Shown: piece by piece, positions 25,579 to 33,811 of the stretch
Layout of the letters: the number at the start of each line of letters is the position of its first letter
How positions within the stretch are numbered: the first letter of the stretch is position 1
Translations under genes and position numbers: made by a program
Notes under the pieces: generated by a model
What the model was told of the DNA's origin: nothing
The model's database searches: none
The model's input: only the letters and a program-made list of their open reading frames with translations
DNA from: Pseudomonadota bacterium
GTDB lineage: Bacteria; Desulfobacterota; Syntrophorhabdia; Syntrophorhabdales; Syntrophorhabdaceae
Reading direction: 5' to 3'
NCBI GenBank assembly: GCA_026388245.1
Contig: JAPLKD010000050.1
Span: 1-43,786, forward strand
DNA length: 43,786 nucleotides

Positions 25579-25606
25579 TTGACAATATCATTGCACAAAA
25601 TATAAA
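25579..25606 (+). promoter_or_regulatory. candidate sigma-70 promoter of the cstA operon
   Basis: TTGACA (25579-25584) and TATAAA (25601-25606) are 16 bp apart, leaving a ~90-nt leader before cstA. An inverted copy, TTGTCAA at 25526-25532, pairs with TTGACAA here and could be part of an operator in this divergent 210-bp gap. Confidence 0.5.
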
Positions 25607-25703
25607 AATACTAAAACACAATTATGTATACAGTGGTCAGGATGTTAAAAGTAAAATGTATGAGCGGTATTTTTTGAAATCCTGAAAGGGAAGGGGGTAA
25701 AAC

Positions 25704-27389
25704 ATGAATGCAGTATTTGTCTTGATTTTAGGTTTTATTGTTGCCTTTATCGGGTATCGTTTTTATGCAAAGTATATAGATGAAAAAATTATCAAGTCTG
25801 ACCCGAAAAGGGCTACCCCGGCAAAGATGTATATGGATGGGGTAGAGTTCATGCCAACAAGCAAAAACATCCTTTTTGGTTACCAGTTTAAATCAATCGC
25901 CGGTGCGGCCCCGATCATAGGGCCGATCATTGCGATACAGTGGGGATGGCTTCCTGCACTGATATGGATACTTGGCGGCGCCTTGTTTATAGGCTGGGTA
26001 CAGGACTATTCCAGCGCCGTGGTTGCCATGCGTAATGATGGCGCCTCTTTCGGGGGCTTGAGCTATAAGCTCATATCACCAAGGGCGAGGGTCATTCTCC
26101 TTTCCTTTATTTATTTCTACCTGCTTCTCATTGCAGGGGCCTTTGGCAATGTCGTTGTCAGCACAGCCATTGCATTAAAGGCAGCCCCTATGGCATGGTT
26201 GTTTCTTACTATGGCCGGTGTCCTTGCAGGGCAGATGATTTACAGATGGAAAAAAGATATCATCCTCACAACTGTCGTCACGGTAGTTATTTCCCTCATC
26301 GGTATATGGGTCGGAACCATTGCGCCTTCTGATAAGATCCTCGGTACAGACCTTGCCAACAGCAGGGTTGTATGGACAATCGCAGCATTTGTCTTCTGCT
26401 ATTTTGCAGCGGTTTTACCCATATGGCGTTTTGCGCTTCCCATTAATTATGTTGCCTCATATATCGTTTTTCTTGGACTTTTTTTCGGGATCATCGGTGT
26501 TTTCATCATTCATCCTAACTTTACTCTTCCTGCCTATACAGGTTTCTCTATCAAGATCGGTCCTATCTGGCCCATTATGTTCGTTACAATCGCATGCGGT
26601 GCCATTTCCGGTTGGCACAGCATCGTATCGAGTTCCGGAACAGCCAGACAACTGGAAAACGAGATGGATGCACGGCCTGTTGGCGCCGGGGTCATGTTTT
26701 TGGAGATGATGCTTGCCTTGTTCGCGTTAATTATTGCCGGTACAATCTATGCCTCACCTGCCGAATATGGAGCTGCGATTGTGAAAGGTCCGGGCGGTAT
26801 CTTTGCAGGAGGTGTTGCGAAATTCCTGGGGGCCCTCGGGCTTCCTGCCAATTTGGGTCGTTCTTACGGCAGTGTCATGATGATCGTTCTTGCCGTTACG
26901 ATTATGCAACTTGTTATCAGATTCATGAGGGTTGCTACATCGGAGCTTTTAAGTGATATAAGCCCCATATTCAGGAATGCCCATGTGGGGACATTCATTG
27001 CCTGCATTCTCGGTATGGTGCTCGTTCTGACCGGATGGTGGCAGTATCTCTGGATACTTTTCGGCGGGGCAAATCAGTTGATGGCCTCCCTTGCTTTAAT
27101 GCTTATGACTGCATGGCTGATGTCCGAAGGGAAACCGGCGGCATGGACATTCTGGCCCATGATCTTCATGTTTCTTACCACCATAGCGGCGCTGTTGTTC
27201 ACGTCCTTCAACCTGCTCCAGAAGGTTCTTTCCGGTGCTGTAAAGGGCCAGGACCTCATCGGGAATACCCTGATGGGCCTCGTTGGGCTCTTTCTTGTTG
27301 TCGCTGCACTCATATTAGGGTGGGAAGGGTTTAAGGCCTTCAACCGTTACAGGGCAATAAAAAACCAGGCGGCTGCTGCAAAGGTATAA
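25704..27389 (+). CDS. cstA: CstA-family carbon starvation / peptide-pyruvate transporter
   Basis: This 561-aa inner-membrane protein matches the CstA family, whose members import peptides or pyruvate. Diagnostic segments are YAKYIDEKIIKSDPKRATPA (22-41), FGYQFKSIAGAAPIIGPIIA (58-77), WGWLPALIWILGGALFIGWV and DYSSAVVAMRNDG, then SSGTARQLENEMDARPVGAG late in the protein. It has about 15 membrane helices and is shorter than E. coli CstA (~700 aa), lacking the long C-terminus. GAAAGGGAAGGGGG precedes the ATG. It leads an operon with a 90-aa protein and two ArsA-like ATPases. Confidence 0.93.
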   Translation: MNAVFVLILGFIVAFIGYRFYAKYIDEKIIKSDPKRATPAKMYMDGVEFMPTSKNILFGYQFKSIAGAAPIIGPIIAIQWGWLPALIWILGGALFIGWVQDYSSAVVAMRNDGASFGGLSYKLISPRARVILLSFIYFYLLLIAGAFGNVVVSTAIALKAAPMAWLFLTMAGVLAGQMIYRWKKDIILTTVVTVVISLIGIWVGTIAPSDKILGTDLANSRVVWTIAAFVFCYFAAVLPIWRFALPINYVASYIVFLGLFFGIIGVFIIHPNFTLPAYTGFSIKIGPIWPIMFVTIACGAISGWHSIVSSSGTARQLENEMDARPVGAGVMFLEMMLALFALIIAGTIYASPAEYGAAIVKGPGGIFAGGVAKFLGALGLPANLGRSYGSVMMIVLAVTIMQLVIRFMRVATSELLSDISPIFRNAHVGTFIACILGMVLVLTGWWQYLWILFGGANQLMASLALMLMTAWLMSEGKPAAWTFWPMIFMFLTTIAALLFTSFNLLQKVLSGAVKGQDLIGNTLMGLVGLFLVVAALILGWEGFKAFNRYRAIKNQAAAAKV

Positions 27390-27423
27390 ATTAATTGCGA
27401 AAGGCGAAACGCGCAAGCCTTAA

Positions 27424-27440
27424 TCCTGCCGAAGGCAGGA
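27424..27440. repeat. short perfect hairpin TCCTGCC-GAA-GGCAGGA
   Basis: A 7-bp perfect stem with a 3-nt loop lies in the 90-bp gap between cstA and the 90-aa gene. It lacks a T tract, so it is more likely a REP-like element or an mRNA-stability hairpin than a terminator. Confidence 0.6.
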
Positions 27441-27479
27441 CATAGCACATTGAAATAACATAGTAAGGGAGTATGCATT

Positions 27480-27752
27480 ATGGGAGATGAAGAAAAGAAA
27501 AAAGGTGGTTTTTTTCAGGCAATTAAAGAATTTGCATACGGCGTTGCTGCCCACGATTCGGCACGGTTTGCCATAAAATCGAGGGCAAGCATGGAGCATC
27601 TCTTTATCCTCATTACAATGGGGGATATGCTGGGTGTTCCCATCCTGCCGCCGTACTATTCCTTGCGGTTGTTGCCTTATGTTGTTCCCCAGATTGCAAC
27701 CTGGAAAAGGAGAATGCTGAGGGAAAAAGATTTAACGGATGCATTAGCGTAA
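27480..27752 (+). CDS. 90-aa protein between cstA and the ArsA-like genes
   Basis: I do not recognise a named family. The 90-aa protein has a charged start (MGDEEKKKGGFFQAIKEFAY), then HDSARFAIKSRASMEHLFIL, a hydrophobic stretch ITMGDMLGVPILPPYYSLRL and LPYVVPQIATWKRR, and an acidic-basic tail. The middle could be a membrane-associated or hairpin helix. Its fixed place upstream of two Get3/ArsA-like ATPases suggests a client, anchor or adaptor for them. GTAAGGGAG before the ATG is a good ribosome site. Confidence 0.7.
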   Translation: MGDEEKKKGGFFQAIKEFAYGVAAHDSARFAIKSRASMEHLFILITMGDMLGVPILPPYYSLRLLPYVVPQIATWKRRMLREKDLTDALA

Positions 27753-27756
27753 AGAC

Positions 27757-27826
27757 AGTTTCGAGTTTAAAGTTTCGAGTTTCGAGTTAAAACCTTAAAC
27801 CTTAAACTTTGAACTTTAAACTGAAT
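27757..27826 (+). repeat. inverted heptamer array, AGTTTCG / ACCTTAA words
   Basis: Ten 7-nt units begin 5 nt after the stop of the 90-aa gene. The first five are AGTTTNN type and the last five are ACYTTNA type, roughly the reverse complement, so the array can fold on itself (AGTTTAAAGTT against AACTTTAAACT). It fills the gap before the first ArsA-like gene. Confidence 0.92.
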
Positions 27827-27839
27827 TCAAAAGAAAGGG

Positions 27840-28826
27840 GTGGTTCCTATTTCACTGACAAAAATTTTTGAACAGTATCCTGACAGGCGTTACATTATGT
27901 TTGGCGGTAAGGGAGGGTTGGGAAAGACAACCTTTTCCGCTGCAACTGCCTATTATCTGGCAAAGCAGGGAAAGCGTGTCCTTGTTTTTTCCGTAGACCC
28001 GCAGGCTTCATTAAGCGACATATTCAAGAGGGATATCTTCGGTAAGGGGCCGACAGAAATCATGCCGAACCTCTATGCACAGGAAATCGATGCCGACCGC
28101 CGGGTAAAAGAGTATCAGCAGGAGATCAGGCAAAAAATTCTGGACATGTACGGCATGGATAAGATTCCCGAGGAGATAGAGAGCTATATCCAGGCGGCAG
28201 CGGCTGAACCGGCCATGGAAGAAAGCGCTATCTTCGACGAGGTAGTTGATATCGTTGTGACAGGCGGGTATGACTACTACATCTATGACCTTGTTCCCCT
28301 TGGACATGCACTCTATTATCTGAGCATGGCATCCGTATATGACGAATGGATCGATAAAATAACAAATCTTCGTCAGCAGATGAGGGAATATGACCAGGTT
28401 GCCGCTGTCATGCGCAGGGATAAAGAGCTCGATGAAGATGCCATCCTCAATGAACTCCTCTACATCAAGGAGAGAATAAATAAGTCTTCCGGCATTCTTA
28501 CCGACAAGGAGAAGACCGCATTCTTTTTTGTGATTACGGCTGAGCAGATGATTATTACCGATACGGTGAAGGCGGCGGAACTTTTTGCCAAATTTGATGT
28601 CCCCTTAAGCGGTTATGTGGTAAACAGGGTTTTGTCCGAGACATTGAAACAGCAGGAGATTCCGGAATATCTGAAGAACCGTTTTGTCATGCAGGAAAAA
28701 TATCTGAAGGTCATCGATGAGACCTTCAAAGGCCAGATCCTCGCCTATGTTCCTGAAATGGACAGGGACGTTACGGGGCTTGAGATGATAGAAAAACTGG
28801 CAATTACTATGTTTGGTAACGTGTAA
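27840..28826 (+). CDS. ArsA/Get3-like ATPase, first of a pair
   Basis: This 328-aa protein is a deviant-Walker P-loop ATPase of the ArsA/Get3/MinD class. GGKGGLGKTT at 22-31 has the signature Lys (K24) and the P-loop Lys (K29). VDPQASLSD (52-60) keeps the Asp equivalent to the catalytic Asp of yeast Get3 but loses the DPAH histidine. The DTAPTGH switch II is replaced by YDLVPLGH. No CxxC zinc motif or arsenite-binding cysteines are present, so it is not an arsenite pump subunit. GTG at 27840 is taken as start; AGAAAGG is close upstream. The second copy starts 26 nt after its stop. Confidence 0.87.
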   Translation: MVPISLTKIFEQYPDRRYIMFGGKGGLGKTTFSAATAYYLAKQGKRVLVFSVDPQASLSDIFKRDIFGKGPTEIMPNLYAQEIDADRRVKEYQQEIRQKILDMYGMDKIPEEIESYIQAAAAEPAMEESAIFDEVVDIVVTGGYDYYIYDLVPLGHALYYLSMASVYDEWIDKITNLRQQMREYDQVAAVMRRDKELDEDAILNELLYIKERINKSSGILTDKEKTAFFFVITAEQMIITDTVKAAELFAKFDVPLSGYVVNRVLSETLKQQEIPEYLKNRFVMQEKYLKVIDETFKGQILAYVPEMDRDVTGLEMIEKLAITMFGNV

Positions 28827-28852
28827 ATAATTGTGAGCTAAGGAGTTTTGCG

Positions 28853-29833
28853 ATGAACCAGATTACTACCAGTATGACCCAATATATGAAGGACCACCCC
28901 GGCCTTAAGTATATCTTTTTCGGTGGGAAAGGAGGGGTAGGGAAGACTGTACTTGCCGGAACGGCAGCATTATGGGCTGCAAAACAAGGGAAAAAGACGC
29001 TTCTTGCCTCCACCAACCCTGTCCACAGCCTCTCGAACCTTTACGGACAGGACGTATTCGGCAAGGCCGTTACCGTGTGCGATGAATCGCTCTGTTATGC
29101 CTTTGAGATCGATACAAAGGATACTATTGAACGGTCAAAACGGGAGATCCGTGAAAAGATCAACTGGTTTCTCAAATTTGCAGACCTTTCAACCAAAGCC
29201 GATGACTTCATTGAATCTGCCACGATGAACCCTGCCTTTGAAGAATCAGCCATGTTCGAAAATATGACAGACATCATGTTCAAGGATGAATACGATTTCT
29301 ATGTCTTCGATACTGCCCCTACGGCAAACGCACGGCGCCTCCTCGGCATGTCCAAGGTATATTCCCTCTGGGTGGAAAAGATGCTGAAAAGCAGGGACGA
29401 GGCAAAAACTTTAAGGGAGTTGCTCTCCTTTTCAAAGAAAAACGAGGAAGACCCCCTCATGAACTACCTGCTGGGGTTTAAGGGCAGGATGGCAAAGGTG
29501 CAGGGTCTTCTTACAGACAATAACCTTACCGCCTTTTTCTTTGCCACACTCCCGGAGAGCCTTCCCATTGCTGTTATTACGAGGTTTATCAACTGGTTTT
29601 ATGAATTCGGCATCCCTGTGGGTGGTGTGATAGTCAACGGGATCATCCAGAAAGACCAGGTAGGTGAAAATACGGCTGAATTTGTCCGTAACCGTGTGAT
29701 CATGCAGGAAGACCATATGCAGGAAATCTGGGATATATTCGGGGACAGGGTAAGGGCCACTATTCCTCTCTTTGAGACAGAGGTGAAAGGCACTCCCATG
29801 CTCAAACGCATGCTCGATCACCTTTTCGTGTAA
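28853..29833 (+). CDS. ArsA/Get3-like ATPase, second of a pair
   Basis: This 326-aa paralogue has GGKGGVGKTV at 24-33 with both lysines. Its switch I reads STNPVHSLSN (53-62): the catalytic Asp of Get3-type ATPases is Asn55 here, equivalent to the well-known hydrolysis-blocking D57N change in yeast Get3, while His58 is kept. Switch II keeps FDTAPT but has AN in place of GH. The pattern of losses is opposite to that of the upstream copy, suggesting an obligate heterodimer. No cysteine motif for arsenite or zinc is seen. The start follows AAGGAG. Confidence 0.87.
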   Translation: MNQITTSMTQYMKDHPGLKYIFFGGKGGVGKTVLAGTAALWAAKQGKKTLLASTNPVHSLSNLYGQDVFGKAVTVCDESLCYAFEIDTKDTIERSKREIREKINWFLKFADLSTKADDFIESATMNPAFEESAMFENMTDIMFKDEYDFYVFDTAPTANARRLLGMSKVYSLWVEKMLKSRDEAKTLRELLSFSKKNEEDPLMNYLLGFKGRMAKVQGLLTDNNLTAFFFATLPESLPIAVITRFINWFYEFGIPVGGVIVNGIIQKDQVGENTAEFVRNRVIMQEDHMQEIWDIFGDRVRATIPLFETEVKGTPMLKRMLDHLFV

Positions 29834-29835
29834 CT

Positions 29836-30573
29836 TCAGGATTTGTTCAATCGGTAAAATGAAGCTACAAAATTATTGACAGGGCGTTTTAACACCTTCT
29901 CAGGCTCATCGACCTGAATGATTTCACCGCTGTTCATTACAGCTATCCGATGAGAAAGTCTCAATGCTTCTTCACAATCATGGGTTGCAAAAATTACGGT
30001 TAATCCTGACCCGGGGATGATCTTTTCGAGGTCACTGAATAGATTATCTCTTGCGAGCGGATCAAGGGATCCGAAAGGTTCATCAAGGAAAAGTATCTCT
30101 GGCTTCAATGCAAATGCCCTGGCAAGACCTGTTTTACGTGCTTCTCCGCTTGATAGCGTCCTGGCAGAACGATTTTTTAGATGGCCAATTCCAAAACGTT
30201 CAAGGTTTTCCATTACAATGGCTTCTGTCTCTGATTGCCTCATTCCACGGAATTTCAGTCCGGAGGCTACATTACCGAAAACGGTCGTATCAAAGAGCAA
30301 AGGTTCCTGGAAGACCATGGTCACTTTTCTTCTGTAATCAATGAGATTGCACTCTGAACCTACTTTTCGGCCTCTGAAAAGAACTTCCCCCCTGTCTGGC
30401 TTCATCAAACAGCATAACGCCTGGAGCAAAGTAGTCTTTCCAGCCCCATTTGAGCCTATAACAGACAAAAACTCCCCTCCATGTATTTGTATTTCGGGAA
30501 CGTCAAGGATAACGGTGCGCCCTTTTTTGACCTGAATATTTCTGCCCTCAAGAATGATTTTCTGGTTTTTCAT
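29836..30573 (-). CDS. tupC: tungstate-type ABC transporter ATP-binding protein
   Basis: This 245-aa protein is an ABC ATPase: Walker A GSNGAGKTT (about 38-46), Q-loop MVFQEPLLFD, signature LSSGEARKTGLAR, Walker B ILFLDEPFGSLD, and H-loop FATHDCEEA. Its place after tupA and tupB makes it the energising subunit of the oxyanion importer. The stop is 3 bp from the convergent ArsA-like gene. The 174-bp gap to tupB holds hairpin, nonamer and heptamer repeats, so it may be expressed at a lower level than tupAB. Confidence 0.88.
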   Translation of the reverse strand: MKNQKIILEGRNIQVKKGRTVILDVPEIQIHGGEFLSVIGSNGAGKTTLLQALCCLMKPDRGEVLFRGRKVGSECNLIDYRRKVTMVFQEPLLFDTTVFGNVASGLKFRGMRQSETEAIVMENLERFGIGHLKNRSARTLSSGEARKTGLARAFALKPEILFLDEPFGSLDPLARDNLFSDLEKIIPGSGLTVIFATHDCEEALRLSHRIAVMNSGEIIQVDEPEKVLKRPVNNFVASFYRLNKS

Positions 30574-30584
30574 ATTTCATTTAA

Positions 30585-30602
30585 CGCAGGCTGAAGCCTG
30601 CG
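30585..30602. repeat. 8-bp hairpin CGCAGGCT-GA-AGCCTGCG
   Basis: This perfect palindromic stem lies in the tupB-tupC gap, 12 bp before the tupC start codon. It resembles REP-like hairpins common in intergenic DNA. Confidence 0.7.
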
Positions 30603-30610
30603 GCTACCTT

Positions 30611-30687
30611 TTTGTCTATCTGGTTCCTTTGGTTTCTCTGGTCTGTTTGGTTAAATAACCGGAGAAACTAAAGAAACAAGAGAAACT
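30611..30687 (-). repeat. inverted nonamer array, AAAGAAAC words
   Basis: The left arm (30611-30652) with GGTTTCTCTGG-type sequence and the right arm (30657-30687) with GGAGAAAC, TAAAGAAAC and AAGAGAAAC words are imperfect reverse complements. It is the third example of the nonamer family seen at 3541-3630 and 13818-13912. Confidence 0.65.
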
Positions 30688-30701
30688 GTACTTACTTTTT
30701 T

Positions 30702-30736
30702 TTACTGCTAACTGCTTACCGCTTACTGCTTAGTCC
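30702..30736 (-). repeat. heptamer array, TTACTGC words
   Basis: Five 7-nt units: TTACTGC, TAACTGC, TTACCGC, TTACTGC, TTAGTCC. It lies 11 bp past the tupB stop codon, next to a nonamer array. Confidence 0.85.
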
Positions 30737-30747
30737 TTTTGCCCTTC

Positions 30748-31446
30748 TCAGTTCGGCCTCCGCCTCTGCTGTACCAATGTCAGAACAAGATTTACCAGAA
30801 ATGCCATCACAAGGAGGATTATGCTCAGGGCAATGGCTATGTCGAAATTGCCTTTGCTCGTCTCCATGACCGTTGCAGTGGTTAGTACACGGGTATATCC
30901 CTTGATGTTTCCGCCAACCATAATAGATGCCCCCACCTCTGATATGACGCCGCCGAATCCGGCCATAACAGCAGCGAGCAAGGGGAGCTTTGCCTCCTTA
31001 ACCAGCGTCCAGACCATCTGGCTTCGGGTAGCGCCTAACGCTATAATCTGTAACCTGAGCTTTTCAGGGAGCTGCTGTACCGCCGCAACGGTAATCCCCA
31101 TCACTATGGGCGTTGCAATAATGGCCTGTGCAATGATCATGGCGGAAGGGGTATAGAGAATCTCCATAAAACCGAAGGGGCCGTTCCTCCACAGAAAAAT
31201 CGTCACAAAAAGACCTACAACAACTGGAGGAAGCCCCATTCCGGTGTTTACGAGGCTCACAACAATCTTTTTCCCGGGAAAACGGAGAAGGGCGATCGCC
31301 GTACCCGAAGAGATGCCGATAAAAAGGCTGATAAAAGTAGCAATGCCGGAAACCTTCAAAGAAAAAAGCGTGATATTGATTACCTCGGGGTCAAGGTTGA
31401 TAAACAGCAGAAAAGCCTTCTTGATCCCTTCAATGATCAGGTCCAT
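30748..31446 (-). CDS. tupB: tungstate-type ABC transporter permease
   Basis: This 232-aa inner-membrane protein has about five or six helices and the binding-protein-dependent permease loop in ALGATRSQMVWTLVKEAKLP (about 141-160), with EAA-type features. FISLFIGISSGTAIALLRFP and VNTGMGLPPVVVGLFVTIFL match TupB-like tungstate permeases. Its ATG overlaps the tupA stop by 1 nt, so the two are coupled. Confidence 0.9.
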   Translation of the reverse strand: MDLIIEGIKKAFLLFINLDPEVINITLFSLKVSGIATFISLFIGISSGTAIALLRFPGKKIVVSLVNTGMGLPPVVVGLFVTIFLWRNGPFGFMEILYTPSAMIIAQAIIATPIVMGITVAAVQQLPEKLRLQIIALGATRSQMVWTLVKEAKLPLLAAVMAGFGGVISEVGASIMVGGNIKGYTRVLTTATVMETSKGNFDIAIALSIILLVMAFLVNLVLTLVQQRRRPN

Positions 31447-32306
31447 TATTTCCCCAGATCCTCCACCTTTTTGCCGGCATCAGGAAAGAAAAGCGGTGAT
31501 CCGTACTTATCTACACCAAAGACTTTAACAATGTCCTGCACCTCTTTTGATACCATAAAATCTGCGAAGGCTTTTGCCCCGGCTGCATTCACTTTGGGCC
31601 ATTTCGCAGGGTTCACCTCTATTACATGATAGATGTTGAGAAGAATTGCATCACCTTCAGCCAGTATATCAAGTCCGAGCCTCTTTTTCAATGCAAGATA
31701 GGTTCCCCGGTCGGCAAGCGTATATGCCCATTTCTCTGAAGCCACATTAAGTGTCTGGCCCATCCCGAGGCCCGTCTGTTGATACCATTTTTCTTTTTCA
31801 GGGTCAATAACGGATGCCTTCCATATTGCCTTTTCTTTCGAGTTGGTTCCGGAATTGTCTCCCCTTGACATAAACAGGCTCTTTTTAGCGGCAATCTTCT
31901 TAAAGACCTCAACGGTTGATTTCATACCCTTAATACCTGCCGGGTCCTTCCCTGGTCCTACAATGATATAATCGTTGTGCATGACAAGTCTTCTGTTCAC
32001 TCCGTACCCTTGAGCAACAAATTTTGCCTCTGCATCAGGAGAATGAACGAGCAGAACATCTGCTTCTCCCTTCTGTCCCATGGCCATGGCCTGACCTGAA
32101 CCAACGGCTATGGTTTTCACAAAATAACCCGTTTTCTTTTCAAAGATCGGAATAAGCACATCCAGAAGACCTGAATCCTGGGTACTTGTTGTGGTGGCAA
32201 GGATGATGTTTTTCTGCTGAGCAGAAACGGGTGCTGTGGCGCTGAACAAAAGAAAGATGGCGATTACTGATAATACCAGGCAATGCAAAACTCTATCTGT
32301 TTTCAT
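31446..32306 (-). CDS. tupA: tungstate-type substrate-binding protein TupA
   Basis: This 286-aa periplasmic protein binds the oxyanion for TupBC. A signal peptide (MKTDRVLHCLVLSVIAIFLL) is cleaved near VSAQ. LATTTSTQDSGLLDVLIPIF is the TupA hallmark, whose Thr/Ser residues bind tungstate. GSGQAMAMGQKGEADVLLVH and MSRGDNSGTNSKE (second half of the anion site) follow. Tungstate is favoured over molybdate by family, but specificity is not proven. ATG 32306 is chosen because AGGAGG precedes it; the longer frame from 32345 would disrupt the signal peptide. Confidence 0.9.
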   Translation of the reverse strand: MKTDRVLHCLVLSVIAIFLLFSATAPVSAQQKNIILATTTSTQDSGLLDVLIPIFEKKTGYFVKTIAVGSGQAMAMGQKGEADVLLVHSPDAEAKFVAQGYGVNRRLVMHNDYIIVGPGKDPAGIKGMKSTVEVFKKIAAKKSLFMSRGDNSGTNSKEKAIWKASVIDPEKEKWYQQTGLGMGQTLNVASEKWAYTLADRGTYLALKKRLGLDILAEGDAILLNIYHVIEVNPAKWPKVNAAGAKAFADFMVSKEVQDIVKVFGVDKYGSPLFFPDAGKKVEDLGK

Positions 32307-32359
32307 ATTTTCCTCCCGAAAAATGTTACTCTTTCTCCACATCAATTGTCAAAGGATAG

Positions 32360-32402
32360 GCATATACATCAAGGGCACACAAGATGTCCTTGATGTATAT
32401 GC
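32360..32402 (-). promoter_or_regulatory. 15-bp perfect stem between porin and tupA genes
   Basis: GCATATACATCAAGG (32360-32374) and CCTTGATGTATATGC (32388-32402) pair perfectly over a 13-nt loop, 11 nt after the porin stop codon. No T tract follows in the transcribed direction, so it may be a partial terminator or a 3'-end stabilising hairpin that keeps porin message above tupA message. Confidence 0.6.
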
Positions 32403-32413
32403 GATAGATTTAA

Positions 32414-33784
32414 TTAGAAGAAATAGTATGCGCCGAACCTTACACCCTGCATCGAACCCTTGCTATTTCCTGCAGCAGCAGCAGAATATGTTGCAAAACC
32501 TGCGGTTAGGTAAGTATATTCGAGACCAAGTCTGATAGCAGAATTCACGTCATACATAACGTTAACTATATAGTTCTGGAGGGTTATAATGCTGTTAACG
32601 TTGGCCGCAGAGTATGCGTCGCTTAATTTGTTCTGCTGGAAACCATAAAGGAAGTTTGAGGACCATGCGTCGGTGAAGTAGTAGTTAAGCTGTACCCATC
32701 CACCATAAGTCAGAGGATATACAGGGCTTATCTGACCGTTTCCAGCTGCAGCTAATGCTGCGCCGTTTCCTATTCCAAGGGCTACGTTATTCTGGTTATA
32801 TGCACCGCTTAAAACACCATTGCCCGGATATGCAGGAAGCATATCGCCGATGCCCTGACCTGTGAAGGCATTGCCGGTTAACCCGATAGCCCCGGCTTTG
32901 TTGCCTTTTTTCTCAGGAATGATCGGTATATAACCCCAGAAGGATGATCCCCACTTTGTTAAATTTTTGGAACTGTATGATGTTACTGTAGCAGGTGTAC
33001 CCCAATCCTGGTATGTCACTTTCTCCTGCCCTATCATACCACCCAAACCGAACTGAAGCATCCACGGACCGATTTTGCCGCATTTATCCGATGCATACAC
33101 AAATTCGAGGGAGGTATCCGGGACAAGGGATCTTGTCCTGTCTATTATGTTATTCTGAGTACCGTTGGCTGGGTTAACGCTGGTGTTAGCAAAGTTTGCT
33201 CCTGAGTTGCCAAGTAGTTCCTGATAAGGTGCGGCAAGGGCAAACTGAAACCTGAAGTCTTTCGTAAGTTTCTGCGTTACCCTGATTTGAGGAACCCTGG
33301 TTAAACCCCTCATGAAGTGGTTCTCGGAGCGTGCCAAGAGATTATAGGACGGGATCAAACCCCATGCCTGCCAGGTGTGGCCGATAAGGAGTTTTGTTTT
33401 GGTCCAATTGAAATCCATGAATGCATGCCTTAAGGTGAATGTACCATAGTTCGCAGTTGAATTGGTTACACCCACGAAATCACCTTCGATGAATGCGCCT
33501 GTCTTTGCGCCCCATGCATCAGGACCTTTGACAAGCATGTTCAATCTTGTCTCACCATCCGCCCAGCTAAGACTTCCGAATTCATCATTAATCTGCTGTT
33601 TGGCGCTCGTTGATGCTCTATTTGGCACCCTGTAATCCATGCCTTGCGTTTGTGTTGTGTAACCAACATCAAACTTTACATAACCACCGATTGTTACATC
33701 ATACCTGCTCGTTACGCTCCCTGCATAGGCAGCAGCAGGTACTGCGAGGAACAGTGCAAGCAATACTACAAAAAACTTTTTCAT
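32414..33784 (-). CDS. outer-membrane porin
   Basis: This 456-aa protein has a signal peptide (MKKFFVVLLALFLAVPAAAYA) and an amphipathic beta-strand pattern throughout, starting with DVTIGGYVKFDVGYTTQ. RHAFMDFNWTKTKLLIGHTW is the transition typical of deltaproteobacterial porins. The C-terminus ends in GVRFGAYYFF, with the terminal Phe needed for BAM-mediated insertion. It sits between two periplasmic binding-protein genes, 27 nt after the upstream one, so it is a candidate outer-membrane channel for the same oxyanion. AAGGAGG precedes the start. Confidence 0.88.
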   Translation of the reverse strand: MKKFFVVLLALFLAVPAAAYAGSVTSRYDVTIGGYVKFDVGYTTQTQGMDYRVPNRASTSAKQQINDEFGSLSWADGETRLNMLVKGPDAWGAKTGAFIEGDFVGVTNSTANYGTFTLRHAFMDFNWTKTKLLIGHTWQAWGLIPSYNLLARSENHFMRGLTRVPQIRVTQKLTKDFRFQFALAAPYQELLGNSGANFANTSVNPANGTQNNIIDRTRSLVPDTSLEFVYASDKCGKIGPWMLQFGLGGMIGQEKVTYQDWGTPATVTSYSSKNLTKWGSSFWGYIPIIPEKKGNKAGAIGLTGNAFTGQGIGDMLPAYPGNGVLSGAYNQNNVALGIGNGAALAAAGNGQISPVYPLTYGGWVQLNYYFTDAWSSNFLYGFQQNKLSDAYSAANVNSIITLQNYIVNVMYDVNSAIRLGLEYTYLTAGFATYSAAAAGNSKGSMQGVRFGAYYFF

Positions 33785-33811
33785 GCTTTTCTACCTCCTT
33801 GTGAAATTTTA

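Noticed and set aside
27840..29833. Arsenite-pump ATPase (arsA) function
   Set aside because: There is no arsB, arsR or arsD nearby, the arsenite-binding cysteines are absent, and the genes are separate single-domain proteins with altered switches.
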